Source of the DNA: Burkholderia sp. S171
GTDB lineage: Bacteria > Pseudomonadota > Gammaproteobacteria > Burkholderiales > Burkholderiaceae
Assembly: GCF_009766085.1 (NCBI RefSeq)
Contig: NZ_LMUF01000030.1
Span: 135,460 to 199,459 of the forward strand
Direction: 5' to 3'
Length of the DNA: 64,000 bases
Position numbers and translations under genes: made by a program. Shown one piece after another: positions 47,629 to 56,889 of the stretch. The notes under the pieces are model-generated. The model worked only from the letters and a program-made list of their open reading frames with translations. It searched no databases and was not told the origin of the DNA. The stretch's first letter is position 1; each line of letters opens with the position of its first letter.

Positions 47629-48174
47629 ATGAGTCCTTCACTAACTGTTCGCAGGATCACCGCGCATCAAGGTGCAGTCCTGCGCGAGCTTCGCACGGCC
47701 TCATTGCGCGAGGCGCCTTACGCGTTCGGTGAGACGCTGGAGGAGGCCTTGTCCGCCGACGTCGCGAGCTTCGACGAAACGGCCGACCGCCACGCGAATT
47801 CACCCGTTACCGCGTCGTTTATCCTGTATACCGAAGGTCATCCAGCGGGTTTGGTCGGTGCGTTTATCGATGAAGCGGCTGAGCCGCGCGCATTCGTCTA
47901 CGCGTTGTGGGTGGCTCCTGCTGTGAGGCATCTGCGGGGTGGCGAGTTGCTCGTGAATGCCGCTACGCAATGGCTCGCGGAGCGGCGTGTGCACGACGTC
48001 TTTGCCTGGGTCGCGGACGAAAACCGCAACGCCATGCGTTTCTACGAGCGCCTGGGCTTTGGTCCTACCGGTGAACGGCGCCGGATTCCAGCGCATCCCG
48101 AGGAATATGAAACGCTGCTCGTGCGCCGCGTGATCGATCAAACGAGCGATCAAATGAGCGATCACGTGACCTGA
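47629..48174 (+). CDS. GNAT-family N-acetyltransferase
   Basis: 181 residues with the GCN5-type fold: VRRITAHQGAVLRELRTASL at the N-terminus, strand 4/5 around AFVYALWVAPAVRHLRGGELLV (acetyl-CoA pyrophosphate loop) and the C-terminal VADENRNAMRFYERLGFG, the usual motif B. The last ~15 residues (DQTSDQMSDH) are a polar tail. Substrate unknown; it could acetylate a small molecule, antibiotic or protein N-terminus. It stands alone between map and minC. Confidence 0.88.
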   Translation: MSPSLTVRRITAHQGAVLRELRTASLREAPYAFGETLEEALSADVASFDETADRHANSPVTASFILYTEGHPAGLVGAFIDEAAEPRAFVYALWVAPAVRHLRGGELLVNAATQWLAERRVHDVFAWVADENRNAMRFYERLGFGPTGERRRIPAHPEEYETLLVRRVIDQTSDQMSDHVT

Positions 48175-48383
48175 GCGCATGACTTGAGCATCTGATCCGC
48201 CAGCATTCGTCGCGGCGGGATTGGCCACGGCTCGCGTGGCTTGGTCCGCCCCGGCTCATCTCGCCGTCCCCTGTCTCGCTTATCTCGTTTCACATCATGC
48301 TGCCTGCGGTCGGGCGGCAATCTGAAATTTTCCGTTTGCTTGCGCTCACGCCTGTAAAATACGCAAAATTTTTGGCTTTACCT

Positions 48384-49139
48384 ATGTCGCTCAAAAAAAC
48401 GCCCTTTTTCGAATTGCGCAGCGGCTCTGTCGACACGCTTTTGTTTGTCGTCAAGACTACCGACCTCGACGCGCTGCGAACGGAACTCACGCGGCGCTTC
48501 GAAGCGACTCCCGAGTTTTTCGCGAACGATACCGTCGCCATCGACGTGCGCCGTCTGGCTGCCGACGAGCGGATATCGATCAGCGAACTCGCCGCGTTGC
48601 TCGACAGCGTACGCATGCGCCCGATCGGTGTAGTTGCATCGGGGGACCAGGCATGGGCGTCTGAAGGCGCTCTGCCGTTGCTTGAAGCACGCGACCGGCG
48701 CGGTGCGCCAAAGCCGTCGGTGGACGCGGGCGTCGAGAACACCGAGGCCGCCGCTGTGATCGAAGCGGCCGTGGCGCAAACGCCTGCGCCCAGCGCACCG
48801 CTGCCGAAGACGACTATCATCGACCGGCCGTTGCGGTCGGGCCAGCAGGTGTATGCGAAGGGCGATCTGGTCGTGCTGGGGCTGGTGAGCTACGGCGCGG
48901 AAGTGATCGCGGAAGGCAACATTCATATCTACGCGCCGTTGCGTGGCCGGGCGCTCGCGGGCGTGCACGGCAACCTCGACGCACGCATTTTCTGCACGTG
49001 TCTGGAGCCGGAACTGATCTCCATTGCCGGCATCTACAGGACGATGGAAACGCCGCTCGGCCCCGACGTTTTGGGCAAACCGGTGCAGATCTGGCTCGAC
49101 GAAGAAAAACTGATGATCGAACCGCTGCGTCTGACCTGA
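48384..49139 (+). CDS. minC: Septum site-determining protein MinC
   Basis: Inhibitor of FtsZ polymerisation that blocks division near the poles. The product is 251 residues from the ATG at 48384 ([15 protein letters not shown]). The N-terminal MinC_N domain (1-110) binds FtsZ, an Ala/Pro linker follows, and the C-terminal beta-helix (about 145-248) with [33 protein letters not shown] and [17 protein letters not shown] dimerises and binds MinD. A TAAAATACGC at about 48355 may be its -10. minD starts 96 bases downstream. Confidence 0.96.
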   Translation: MSLKKTPFFELRSGSVDTLLFVVKTTDLDALRTELTRRFEATPEFFANDTVAIDVRRLAADERISISELAALLDSVRMRPIGVVASGDQAWASEGALPLLEARDRRGAPKPSVDAGVENTEAAAVIEAAVAQTPAPSAPLPKTTIIDRPLRSGQQVYAKGDLVVLGLVSYGAEVIAEGNIHIYAPLRGRALAGVHGNLDARIFCTCLEPELISIAGIYRTMETPLGPDVLGKPVQIWLDEEKLMIEPLRLT

Positions 49140-49235
49140 GAGGCCTGAGAGGTATCAGCCAGGCGCGCTTGATGGGGACAGCGCGCATCAGGACAGGACG
49201 CCAGCGGATTTAATTGACGAACACAAGGTACAGGA

Positions 49236-50051
49236 ATGGCAAAAATCATTGTGGTGACTTCGGGCAAGGGCGGCGTCGGCAAGACGACCACCAGCGCGAG
49301 CTTCGCATCGGCCCTCGCGTTGCGGGGGCATAAAACGGCTGTTATCGACTTCGATGTCGGCCTGCGCAATCTCGATCTCATCATGGGCTGCGAACGCCGC
49401 GTGGTGTACGACCTCATCAACGTGATCCAGGGCGAAGCGAACCTCAACCAGGCGCTGATCAAGGACAAGAAGTGCGAGAACCTGTTCATCCTGCCGGCCT
49501 CGCAAACCCGCGATAAAGACGCGCTGACGCAAGACGGCGTCGAGAAGATTATCAACGACCTGATCGCGATGGACTTCGAATACATCGTCTGCGACTCGCC
49601 GGCGGGGATCGAATCGGGCGCGTTGCTCGCCATGCATTTCGCCGATGAAGCATTGATCGTGACGAATCCGGAAGTGTCGTCCGTGCGTGACTCGGATCGC
49701 ATTCTCGGCATTCTTTCGTCGAAGACGAAGCGCGCGATTGAAGGCAAGGAGCCGATCAAGGAACATCTGTTGATCACGCGATACAACCCGAAGCGCGTGA
49801 GCGAAGGCGAGATGCTCTCGCTGACCGACATCCAGGAAATTTTGCGGATCGAACTGATCGGCGTGATCCCTGAATCGGAAGCGGTTTTGCATGCGTCCAA
49901 TCAGGGTCTGCCGGCCGTGCACCTCGATGGCACTGATGTAGCTGAAGCCTACAAGGACATCGTTTCGCGCTTTCTCGGCGAAGAAAAGTCCCTGCGCTTC
50001 ACCGACTATCAGAAGCCAGGTCTGTTGCAACGCATCTTCGGCAACAAGTAA
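49236..50051 (+). CDS. minD: Septum site-determining protein MinD
   Basis: Membrane-binding ATPase that recruits MinC and oscillates with MinE. The product is 271 residues with the deviant Walker A GKGGVGKTT at 10-18 (including the signature Lys11), DFDVGLRNLDLIMG, IVCDSPAGIE (Walker B), and a C-terminal amphipathic helix ending LLQRIFGNK for lipid binding. An ACAGG(A) element precedes the ATG. minE follows after nine bases. Confidence 0.97.
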   Translation: MAKIIVVTSGKGGVGKTTTSASFASALALRGHKTAVIDFDVGLRNLDLIMGCERRVVYDLINVIQGEANLNQALIKDKKCENLFILPASQTRDKDALTQDGVEKIINDLIAMDFEYIVCDSPAGIESGALLAMHFADEALIVTNPEVSSVRDSDRILGILSSKTKRAIEGKEPIKEHLLITRYNPKRVSEGEMLSLTDIQEILRIELIGVIPESEAVLHASNQGLPAVHLDGTDVAEAYKDIVSRFLGEEKSLRFTDYQKPGLLQRIFGNK

Positions 50052-50060
50052 GGGGACGCA

Positions 50061-50315
50061 ATGTCGATTCTTTCGTTTTTGCTGGGCGAGAAAAAGAAGT
50101 CCGCTTCGGTCGCGAAGGAACGCTTGCAGTTGATCATCGCGCACGAGCGAGCGGGCGGACATGCGCCCGCCGATTATCTGCCGGCGTTGCAACGAGAACT
50201 CGTTGCCGTGATTTCCAAGTATGTGAAGATTTCTAGCGACGATATCCGGGTAAGCCTCGAACGTCAGGATGATCTCGAAGTACTCGAAGTGAAGATCGAA
50301 ATTCCATCGGTTTGA
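50061..50315 (+). CDS. minE: Cell division topological specificity factor MinE
   Basis: 84-residue regulator that stimulates the MinD ATPase and sweeps MinCD from mid-cell. The N-terminal membrane-targeting helix ([14 protein letters not shown]), the anti-MinCD helix ([13 protein letters not shown]), and the C-terminal topological domain ([32 protein letters not shown]) are all present. It is the last gene of minCDE; a terminator follows at 50369. Confidence 0.97.
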   Translation: MSILSFLLGEKKKSASVAKERLQLIIAHERAGGHAPADYLPALQRELVAVISKYVKISSDDIRVSLERQDDLEVLEVKIEIPSV

Positions 50316-50368
50316 AGGTGGATGACGGTTTGAACCAGCGCTGAAGGTTTCCTTGGCGCGTAGCATCC

Positions 50369-50399
50369 AAAGGCCGGAATCGCTTGATTCCGGCCTTTT
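50369..50399 (+). terminator. Intrinsic terminator of minCDE
   Basis: AAAGGCCGGAATC/GATTCCGGCCTTT with a GCTT loop, 54 bases after minE. Confidence 0.9.
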
Positions 50400-50557
50400 C
50401 ACATTCGCGCTTGCACCTTTAAGTCGCATACGTGACTTACATCAATATTCCGTTGCAGTTTAGCCATCGCGGTTACACGAGCGCTGTCGGCTAAACGGTG
50501 TCCTCGCGCATTGAGTGTGTATCGCCAGTACAAGGCGACCAACTCAAGAGGCCGATC

Positions 50558-50863
50558 ATGAAAATACGTTTGTTCATTGCCCAAGCGGCTATGGTTCTGG
50601 CCGGCGTTGCGGCAGTAGCCGGAAGCGCGTCGGCTGAAGTGATTATCGTGGCGCCGAATGCGCCGCCGCCCATGCGCATTGAATCCGTCCCGCCGGCACG
50701 CGTGGGTTACGTGTGGGACAACGGCCACTGGCGCTGGGAACATGGCCAATACGTGTGGAATCCGGGGCATTGGCAAGTCGAACGCGTGGGGTATCACTGG
50801 GTGCCGGGACACTGGATCGCACGCGGCGGTGCATGGCGCTGGATGGCCGGACACTGGGCTTGA
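50558..50863 (+). CDS. YXWGXW-repeat secreted protein
   Basis: 101 residues from the ATG at 50558 (AAGAGG upstream). A signal peptide ends near ASA (about 26). The mature part is made of three or four copies of a Trp/His/Gly repeat (YVWDNGHWRW, YVWNPGHWQVE, YHWVPGHWIARG, WRWMAGHWA), which is the YXWGXW repeat family (PF12779). Function is unknown; the His/Trp richness suggests metal or surface binding. It is followed 85 bases later by a tiny lipoprotein gene in the same direction. Confidence 0.85.
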   Translation: MKIRLFIAQAAMVLAGVAAVAGSASAEVIIVAPNAPPPMRIESVPPARVGYVWDNGHWRWEHGQYVWNPGHWQVERVGYHWVPGHWIARGGAWRWMAGHWA

Positions 50864-50948
50864 GCCTGACGGCTGCAATACGTCGCTAGCCTCGCGGGCG
50901 GCCCGTTAAACGCCGCCCGAATCCGATGAACCCGTTCAGGAGTTCCAC

Positions 50949-51062
50949 ATGAAAACCAGACTATTGATTATTGGCTTCCTCGCAACCTTGCTGGCTGGTT
51001 GTATTGTCGTGCCGGCGCATCCGTATGCTTACCATCCGGTGCCACGCATCTACGTTTATTAA
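50949..51062 (+). CDS. 37-residue putative lipoprotein
   Basis: A short gene: ATG at 50949 with AGGAG six bases upstream. The protein begins MKTRLLIIGFLATLLAGC, a complete lipoprotein signal with lipobox LLAGC (Cys18). The mature peptide is only 20 residues and is rich in Pro, His and Tyr (HPYAYHPVPRIYVY). It is probably expressed with the YXWGXW gene upstream, whose product shares the Tyr/His/Pro character. Function unknown. Confidence 0.7.
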   Translation: MKTRLLIIGFLATLLAGCIVVPAHPYAYHPVPRIYVY

Positions 51063-51075
51063 GTTTGCCTGAGCT

Positions 51076-52446
51076 TTATTTGGTGACCGGCTCTTCGTCT
51101 TCGACGGGTGTTTCCGGCACTTCGGGCGATGCCCGGGGCACGGGCAAGGGCAGTGGAGTCATGTAGCGCTCAGCCAACGCTTCGTAAAGCGGCGGCGAGA
51201 AGAAGCGCGACACCCGGCTCGCAATCAACGCGGTTGCCATGAGCGAAATCACCAGCGCATGACCGTTGATCATTTCCATCACGATCACGAACGACATGAT
51301 CGGCGATTGCGTGACGGCGGCCAGATAACCCACCATGCCGAGCGCAATCAGCATCGACAACTGCATGTGGCTGAAGACCATATGCAGCACGTTGCCGAAG
51401 CCTGCACCAATCGATAACGACGGCGCGAAAATGCCACCCGGAATGCCGGGCAGGTACGAGCCGATCATCGAGACCATCTTGAGCAGCGGATACAGCGGCG
51501 AGAGCTGCTCGTGGCCTTCGAGCAGGCCGCGGGCCTCGGCGTAACCGCTGCCGAAGGTCGTGCCGCCCGACACAAGCCCGACCACGGCGATGATCAAGCC
51601 GCAGAGCGTGGCGAACACGACCGGGCGTGTTGCGTGCATTTCGCGCAGACGCGCCGGAATCCATTTGGACGTATTGAGCAGCAACCAGCAAAACACGCCG
51701 CCCGCGATACCCGTCACGATGGCCGTGAGCAGCACGGCGACCGCCAGCAAACTCGGGAAATGCGCGCTGACCTCGATCGTGCCGAAATAGGTGTAATTGC
51801 CGTTCAGGCCGAGCGCCACGATACCCGCGAGGATGATCCCCGTGATCAGCACGCCGCTCGTACGCGCTTCGAAGCTGCGCGTCAGTTCTTCGATCGCGAA
51901 CACAATGCCGGCGAGCGGCGTGTTGAACGCCGCGGATAACCCCGCCGCCGCGCCAGCCAGCACGAGTTGCCGTTCGATGCGGGCATTTGAGCGGGGAAAG
52001 AGCCGTCGCAGGTTGTACATCAATGCTGCGCCGACCTGGACGGTCGGACCTTCGCGGCCGATGGTGAAGCCACCGAGGATCGCGATGAACGAGATCCCCA
52101 TCTTGGCGATCAGGATGGCTGGCGACAGCAGCCGGGTACCCAGTCCGGGCGGACTGTGCAACACGGCGATAACCTGTGGGATGCCGCTGCCTTCCGAGCC
52201 CCGAAAGAACTTTCGCGTGAGCCAGACGGACAACGCGGCCACTGCCGGCGTCAGGATCAGCGGCAACCAGACATGGTCGTGCTGAACGGCGCGAAACGCG
52301 TTATAGCCCCAGTCGATGAGCTTCGCGTACAACACCGCGATTAGTCCGACCGCGATTGCGCCAACCCAGAATATGCCGTAGCGGTACCAGAGGCTGCGCG
52401 CACGTCGAAGCGTAAATCGGGGGAGAGAGCGTAAAGCGCGAATCAT
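51076..52446 (-). CDS. clcA: CLC-type chloride channel/antiporter
   Basis: 456-residue CLC family membrane protein with about ten to twelve helices. It has the selectivity motif GSGIPQV, GREGPTVQVG with the external gating Glu, and EELTRSF with the internal proton Glu, which points to a Cl-/H+ exchanger rather than a pure channel. GIFAPSLSIGAGFGN carries the late conserved motif. The polar C-terminus (PVEDEEPVTK) lacks a CBS pair. The ATG at 52446 (MIRALRSLPRF) is preferred over the longer frame. Possible role in acid resistance, by analogy with E. coli ClcA. Confidence 0.93.
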   Translation of the reverse strand: MIRALRSLPRFTLRRARSLWYRYGIFWVGAIAVGLIAVLYAKLIDWGYNAFRAVQHDHVWLPLILTPAVAALSVWLTRKFFRGSEGSGIPQVIAVLHSPPGLGTRLLSPAILIAKMGISFIAILGGFTIGREGPTVQVGAALMYNLRRLFPRSNARIERQLVLAGAAAGLSAAFNTPLAGIVFAIEELTRSFEARTSGVLITGIILAGIVALGLNGNYTYFGTIEVSAHFPSLLAVAVLLTAIVTGIAGGVFCWLLLNTSKWIPARLREMHATRPVVFATLCGLIIAVVGLVSGGTTFGSGYAEARGLLEGHEQLSPLYPLLKMVSMIGSYLPGIPGGIFAPSLSIGAGFGNVLHMVFSHMQLSMLIALGMVGYLAAVTQSPIMSFVIVMEMINGHALVISLMATALIASRVSRFFSPPLYEALAERYMTPLPLPVPRASPEVPETPVEDEEPVTK

Positions 52447-52754
52447 GTGCAGTGAGCCATGCGACCGGCTGTCGGCAAAGGAGTGATTATACCGAGTTGT
52501 CGCAATAATCCAGCCGATTGGTGCCTGCGATTTCCACCTTGAACGGGCTTTGGAAAAGAAAATGGGGCGCGGCTCTGAGCCGACGCCCCAAAACACTCTC
52601 GTCGGGGTGGCGAGAGCGGAGAGAAGAACGTAATTAACAAGTAATGTTTTATTCAGGTTTTTGAATGACACGCAAACGTTTCAACGATAACCCAGGGTGT
52701 TTGAAAGTTTTATCGATTACTGTATTAGGCGGGACGTGAAGCGCTTACTGAAGC
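52447..52754. other. Intergenic region upstream of clcA
   Basis: About 310 bases containing a leftward terminator (52553-52590), a second hairpin CTCTCG/CGAGAG near 52596-52616, and an AT-rich stretch at 52625-52740. No gene seen. Confidence 0.5.
52553..52590 (-). terminator. Leftward intrinsic terminator
   Basis: GGGGCGTCGGCTC and GAGCCGCGCCCC (one bulge) form a strong stem on the minus strand followed by ATTTTCTTTT. It probably ends the transcript of the small membrane protein gene at 52755-52934, 165 bases upstream. Confidence 0.6.
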
Positions 52755-52934
52755 TCAGGTTGTCATTACTTCGAAAGCGACTACGGCGGCGATGGCGCCC
52801 GCATTTGCAATCAGCGCCTGCAGCACGATCCCGCGCCAGCTTGTCGTCCGGAAACGCACGGCCAGCATGAGTGCGGTGAAAAGCGCAATGGCGATTATTG
52901 CAACAACATCAGCACTTTGAAGATGAATGCGCAT
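52755..52934 (-). CDS. Small membrane protein of unknown function
   Basis: 59 residues from the ATG at 52934 (MRIHLQSADVVAIIAIALF). It has two hydrophobic helices (about 9-26 and 38-56) separated by a basic loop RFRTTSWRG, so it should be an inner-membrane hairpin. A longer frame begins 24 codons earlier but its extra residues look non-coding. No family recognised. Leftward, monocistronic, divergent from opgC. Confidence 0.55.
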   Translation of the reverse strand: MRIHLQSADVVAIIAIALFTALMLAVRFRTTSWRGIVLQALIANAGAIAAVVAFEVMTT

Positions 52935-53141
52935 GACGCTGGCCTCACGAATGTTCAGACTTTGTTGAGTGTTTGTTGAGTATAGGCACCGCGTGCCGGT
53001 ACGCAAGTTGCGCCAAAATAGTCAATGGCCCGGTGCTTGCATTTATCTAATGATCTGATGGGAATTTTCCGGGCGCTGTCCGTACTAACCCGAGTTGGCG
53101 TTTTCCCGCGCAGGGCAAGCCTTATCGACGGAGCTGCATTT

Positions 53142-54287
53142 ATGAATTCCCCGAATCGCCGTTCTCTCGAAGTGGATTTTTTCCGGGGACTCGTGCTGCT
53201 GGTGATTGCCGTCGATCACATTTCGGGAAGCGTCTTATCCAAATTTACACTCCACAGTTACGCGTTCTGCGATTCCGCAGAGGTTTTCGTGTTCCTCGGG
53301 GGATACGCATCGGCAGCCGCTTATACAACGCTGGCATCGAACCGGAGTCACGGGGCCGCGCGCCGGCGCTTCCTGAAGCGTAGCTGGGAGATTTATCGGG
53401 CGTACCTTTTCACGGCCGTGATGATGCTGTTGGGCGGCGCGTTGCTGATGTGGCTGCGCATCGACACCCCGATGATGCAGATCACCGAATGGCCGTCGTT
53501 CCTGGCGCGACCGCTGGGGCTGACGTTTGATGTCGCGACGCTGCGGCATCAGCCGTATTTATCGGCCGTATTGCCCATGTACGCCATGTTCGCGCTCGCC
53601 GTGCCGTTCGTGGTGCCGCTGGCCGAACGCAAGCCGGTGGTCGCGCTGTTCGGCAGTCTTGGCGTATGGCTTTTTGCATCGTCGCTCGCGCAATGGCTAC
53701 CCTCGGCGTACGCGGAAGGGTGGTCCTTTAATCCATTCGCGTGGCAACTGATGTTTGCGCTCGGTATTTTGGCGCGCGTGCAGCCGATCCCCGCCGAGTT
53801 TCACGATTCGAAAACCGCTCGCTGGATGACCCGAGCGGCAATTGCCGTGTTCCTGACGTTTGCGTTCGCGAAGCTGTTCCTGGAGACGCAAGCACCGCCC
53901 GGATACATGAAGCAGAACCTGGCGAGCCTGCGCATTGTGAGTTTCGTGGTGATCGCGTGGCTGTTCGCTCAGGCGGTGCACGCCGGATGGATCAAGGCGC
54001 TGGCGAAGAGCTTGCCGAGCGTGGTTAACATCGGCAAGCAGGGGTTGGTATGTTTTATTGCTGGCGCGTGCATGTCGCTGGTTATCGACACAGCGTTGCG
54101 AGTCGTGTCGCTCGGGCAATACCAGTGGATAGCGGGGCTGAGCGGCGACGCCATCGCGATTGGCAGCCTGATCTGGCTGGCAGCGTTCTGGCGTGACCGT
54201 AAGGAGGCGCGGCTGGAGATGCAGCGGACGCGTCAGCCGAAACATCCGGCAGTTCCGGCGCATGCTTCTAACCGGCGTGACCGATGA
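53142..54287 (+). CDS. opgC: OpgC-family membrane protein
   Basis: 381-residue inner-membrane acyltransferase-like protein of the OpgC family (PF10129), in which members succinylate osmoregulated periplasmic glucans. RSLEVDFFRGLVLLVIAVDHI at the start is the family hallmark, and about ten helices follow. The C-terminus is basic (RTRQPKHPAVPAHASNRRDR). GGAG lies ten bases before the ATG at 53142; a longer upstream frame is unlikely. opgG/opgH are not in the window, so the glucan substrate is inferred from the family. Confidence 0.9.
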   Translation: MNSPNRRSLEVDFFRGLVLLVIAVDHISGSVLSKFTLHSYAFCDSAEVFVFLGGYASAAAYTTLASNRSHGAARRRFLKRSWEIYRAYLFTAVMMLLGGALLMWLRIDTPMMQITEWPSFLARPLGLTFDVATLRHQPYLSAVLPMYAMFALAVPFVVPLAERKPVVALFGSLGVWLFASSLAQWLPSAYAEGWSFNPFAWQLMFALGILARVQPIPAEFHDSKTARWMTRAAIAVFLTFAFAKLFLETQAPPGYMKQNLASLRIVSFVVIAWLFAQAVHAGWIKALAKSLPSVVNIGKQGLVCFIAGACMSLVIDTALRVVSLGQYQWIAGLSGDAIAIGSLIWLAAFWRDRKEARLEMQRTRQPKHPAVPAHASNRRDR

Positions 54288-54349
54288 GAGAGTGAGTGCG
54301 AAACATGCGCGCCGATGAGCTTTACAAGTCTCGCCGGCACGCAAACGCG

Positions 54350-55678
54350 CTACGAAAGCTTGATGTCCCGCGTTTCCCGCATACACAACACGCCGAGCAG
54401 GCTGATCGCTGCCGCGACCGATACATACCCGCCGACCCACGCCAGACCGCCGCGATTCGCCAGCAATTGCGCGATGTACGGCGCCACCGACGCCCCCAGG
54501 ATCCCGCCCACGTTATACGCGACACCCGCGCCGGTGTAGCGCACGTTGGTCGGGAACAACTCGGGCAGCAACGCGCCCATCGGGGCGAAAGTCACGCCCA
54601 TCAAGAACAGTTCGATGGTGAGAAACAGCGCGACCGCGTAGGTGTTGCCGCTGCCAAGCAGCGGGGCCATGGTGAAGCCGGACAGAATAGCCGCGATACA
54701 CCCCACGATCAGCACCGGGCGGCGGCCGAATTTATCGCTGGCTAATGCGGAAAGCGGTGTCGCGATCGCCATGAAAATCACCGCGAAACACAGCAGGCCG
54801 AGGAATTTCTCGCGCGTGAAATGCAGCGTCGAGACGCCATACGAGAGCGAGAAAACCGTCGAGATATAGAACAGCGTATAGCAGACGATCATCGCGATCG
54901 CGCCGAGCATCGTTGGCTTCAGGTACTGGCCGAACAGCGTCGCGATAGGCACGCGCACGCGTTCCTTTTTCTCGATAGCCTCACGGAACGCCGGCGTTTC
55001 CGCAATTTTCAGACGCACATAGAGTCCCAGCGCCACCAGCACCGCGCTGACGAGGAACGGCACGCGCCAGCCCCAGCTACGGAATTGTTCATCGGTGAGC
55101 GAGAGCGCCAGCCCGAAGAACAATCCATTCGATGCCAGGAAACCCACCGACGGCCCGAGTTGCGGGAACATGCCGAACCAGCCGCGCTTGTTCTGCGGCG
55201 CGTACTCGGTGGCGAGAAGCGCTGCACCGCCCCATTCGCCGCCGAGCCCGATGCCCTGACCGAAGCGCAGGACGCACAGCAGCACCGGCGCGAGGCTGCC
55301 GATGCTTGCATAGCCCGGCACGAAGCCGATCAGCGTGGTCGACACGCCCATCACGAGCAGCGACGCGACGAGCGTTGATTTTCGTCCGATGCGGTCACCG
55401 AAATGGCCGAAGATAAACGAGCCGATCGGCCGCGCGATGAACGCGATACCAAACGTCACGAACGCCGACAGCGCTTGCGCGGCGGGCGAGCTATGCGGGA
55501 AAAAGACCGGGCCGATAACCAGTGCAGCGGCGGTCGCGTAGACATAGAAATCGTAGAACTCGATCGCCGTGCCGATAAAACTCGCGAAGATCACGCGGGA
55601 AGTGCTCATTTTCGCGTCGCTTGTGGGCGATGCGGGTAAGGAGCCCGAGGGTGAGCCCGATGGTGAGGCTGATGACAT
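54350..55678 (-). CDS. MHS-family major facilitator transporter
   Basis: 442-residue metabolite:H+ symporter (MFS, MHS branch, as in shikimate/proline-betaine/alpha-ketoglutarate carriers) with 12 helices. It contains GTAIEFYDFYVYATAAA, the loop 2-3 motif GHFGDRIGRKSTL, RFGQGIGLGGEWGGAALLA (helix 5 hallmark) and the loop 8-9 copy ASDKFGRRPVL. The ATG at 55678 has GGAGA five bases upstream; an alternative ATG 23 codons later (MSTSRVIF) would remove a Ser/Pro-rich tail. Substrate unknown. Confidence 0.92.
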   Translation of the reverse strand: MSSASPSGSPSGSLPASPTSDAKMSTSRVIFASFIGTAIEFYDFYVYATAAALVIGPVFFPHSSPAAQALSAFVTFGIAFIARPIGSFIFGHFGDRIGRKSTLVASLLVMGVSTTLIGFVPGYASIGSLAPVLLCVLRFGQGIGLGGEWGGAALLATEYAPQNKRGWFGMFPQLGPSVGFLASNGLFFGLALSLTDEQFRSWGWRVPFLVSAVLVALGLYVRLKIAETPAFREAIEKKERVRVPIATLFGQYLKPTMLGAIAMIVCYTLFYISTVFSLSYGVSTLHFTREKFLGLLCFAVIFMAIATPLSALASDKFGRRPVLIVGCIAAILSGFTMAPLLGSGNTYAVALFLTIELFLMGVTFAPMGALLPELFPTNVRYTGAGVAYNVGGILGASVAPYIAQLLANRGGLAWVGGYVSVAAAISLLGVLCMRETRDIKLS

Positions 55679-56005
55679 GGCGTCTCCGGTTCGCCCTTCG
55701 TGTCGCGTCCATGAATGGGAACGCGCGTCGGGACACTTTGTATTGAATGCGCAGCGTGTAGCGTACAACGTGCAACGGGCGCTGGGCGCTCGAGGCGGTG
55801 TAGGGCGATAAAACGAACGGCGTTGGACTGCGCGCGGTATGTCGCGGAGTCGGACGGTCAGGCGCGTCGATCAAGCGCTGGATGGGCGACGACGACGGCT
55901 TTGCCGGCATGGCCGGCGTGGGGTATCGAAAATTATAACGACCGTGCGCCGCGGCCGGCAAGGAAACCGTATTGCTGAGTGCACCAATAGTTCCGCTGGT
56001 TCCGT
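55679..56005. other. Intergenic region between MHS transporter and TonB-like gene
   Basis: About 325 GC-rich bases. I see no gene, RNA or terminator; it should contain the transporter promoter. Confidence 0.4.
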
Positions 56006-56485
56006 TTAATCGATGGTGGTTGCTTGTGGTGAATGGACGCTGCGTAGCTGGAACTGGCCGTTATCGTTGAAGAGCCAGTCTTCGAACAAATCGAGGTGGC
56101 CGTTGCCGTCGAGCAGGCGCGCGGGCGGTGTAGGCAAGGGCGATGAGCGTCGCAGCGACGCGAGAGCGGTGGCTTCGGCTTCGTCGTCGCCATTGGTCCG
56201 GTAGACCGTTGACCGGATCACGCGGCCGTTGCGGTCCACGGTGAACGCGACCACGACGAGCGAGCGCAGCATCGCTTGCGGCGTGCCCTTGAGTACCAGC
56301 GACGGATTGTGATCAAAGATGTGTTGCGCGACGCGTACCTTGTACTGGTCGAGCGTCGCGCCGCTCACGGCGGCGGCCGGTTTGGGTTCGAGCGCGCTGG
56401 GCGGCGGGGTGATCGTGCAGGCGGCGATGGCTGCCGCGATCGATAAGGTCAGCGCGATGCGCGCGATTTTCAAACATGAGGTCAT
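56006..56485 (-). CDS. TonB C-terminal domain lipoprotein
   Basis: 159 residues from the ATG at 56485. The signal ends in the lipobox IAAC (Cys23 or close). A short Pro-rich segment follows, then a TonB-like C-terminal domain (about 50-150): VRVAQHIFDHNPSLVLKGTP, LVVVAFTVDRNGRVIRSTV and ATALASLRRSSPLPTPP match the energy-transducer TonB pattern. Lacking the long Pro/Lys spacer and ExbB/D neighbours, it is probably not a true energy transducer, and may be a periplasmic adaptor. Divergent from the small gene at 56600. Confidence 0.8.
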   Translation of the reverse strand: MTSCLKIARIALTLSIAAAIAACTITPPPSALEPKPAAAVSGATLDQYKVRVAQHIFDHNPSLVLKGTPQAMLRSLVVVAFTVDRNGRVIRSTVYRTNGDDEAEATALASLRRSSPLPTPPARLLDGNGHLDLFEDWLFNDNGQFQLRSVHSPQATTID

Positions 56486-56599
56486 GGCAGGCGAGGCTCC
56501 ACGAATTCGTTGCACTCATACTTAACAATACGCGGCGGGTCCGGGTCTTGCTGCCCCATTTTGCATGTCCACAGCATTTTGATGCGCAAGGAGAGAACC

Positions 56600-56758
56600 A
56601 TGAGCAGCGATTCTACTGATCTGAAAAAACCGAAGCCCGCCGAGCATAGCGATAACGAGGCAAGCAAGATGCCCGAGCGCGCCGATGACGACCGCAAACA
56701 GGCTCCAAGCGATAAGCCCGGAAAGAAGCCAGGAGAGGGCGAGCCGGATGTGGGGTGA
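56600..56758 (+). CDS. Small hydrophilic protein, probably disordered
   Basis: 52 residues from the ATG at 56600, with AAGGAG eight bases upstream. It is composed almost wholly of Lys, Asp, Glu, Pro and Ser (PERADDDRKQAPSDKPGKKP), with no hydrophobic core, so it should be intrinsically disordered and heat-stable. No family recognised; such peptides are often stress-induced in Burkholderiaceae. A terminator follows directly at 56787. Confidence 0.65.
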   Translation: MSSDSTDLKKPKPAEHSDNEASKMPERADDDRKQAPSDKPGKKPGEGEPDVG

Positions 56759-56786
56759 GGTTTGGTGGCGTGTTTGGGTACGCTAG

Positions 56787-56816
56787 CCCCGCATCGGTGA
56801 CGACGCGGGGTTTTTT
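56787..56816 (+). terminator. Intrinsic terminator after the small hydrophilic protein gene
   Basis: CCCCGC pairs with GCGGGG (inner TCG/CGA) and is followed by six T. Confidence 0.8.
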
Positions 56817-56837
56817 ATTGAGCTAGATTTAATTTTC

Positions 56838-56889
56838 GTACTAACAAAAAATGACGTTGCTTTTGAGTTTATGTTAGTACAATAATTGG
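56838..56889 (+). promoter_or_regulatory. Promoter/operator of the first brnTA module
   Basis: GTACTAACA (56838-56846) and its inverse TGTTAGTAC (56872-56880) are 34 bp apart, start to start. A -10 hexamer TACAAT (56878-56883) overlaps the second arm and is only six bases from the brnT ATG, so the transcript is probably leaderless. BrnA antitoxins bind and repress their own promoters. Confidence 0.6.
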
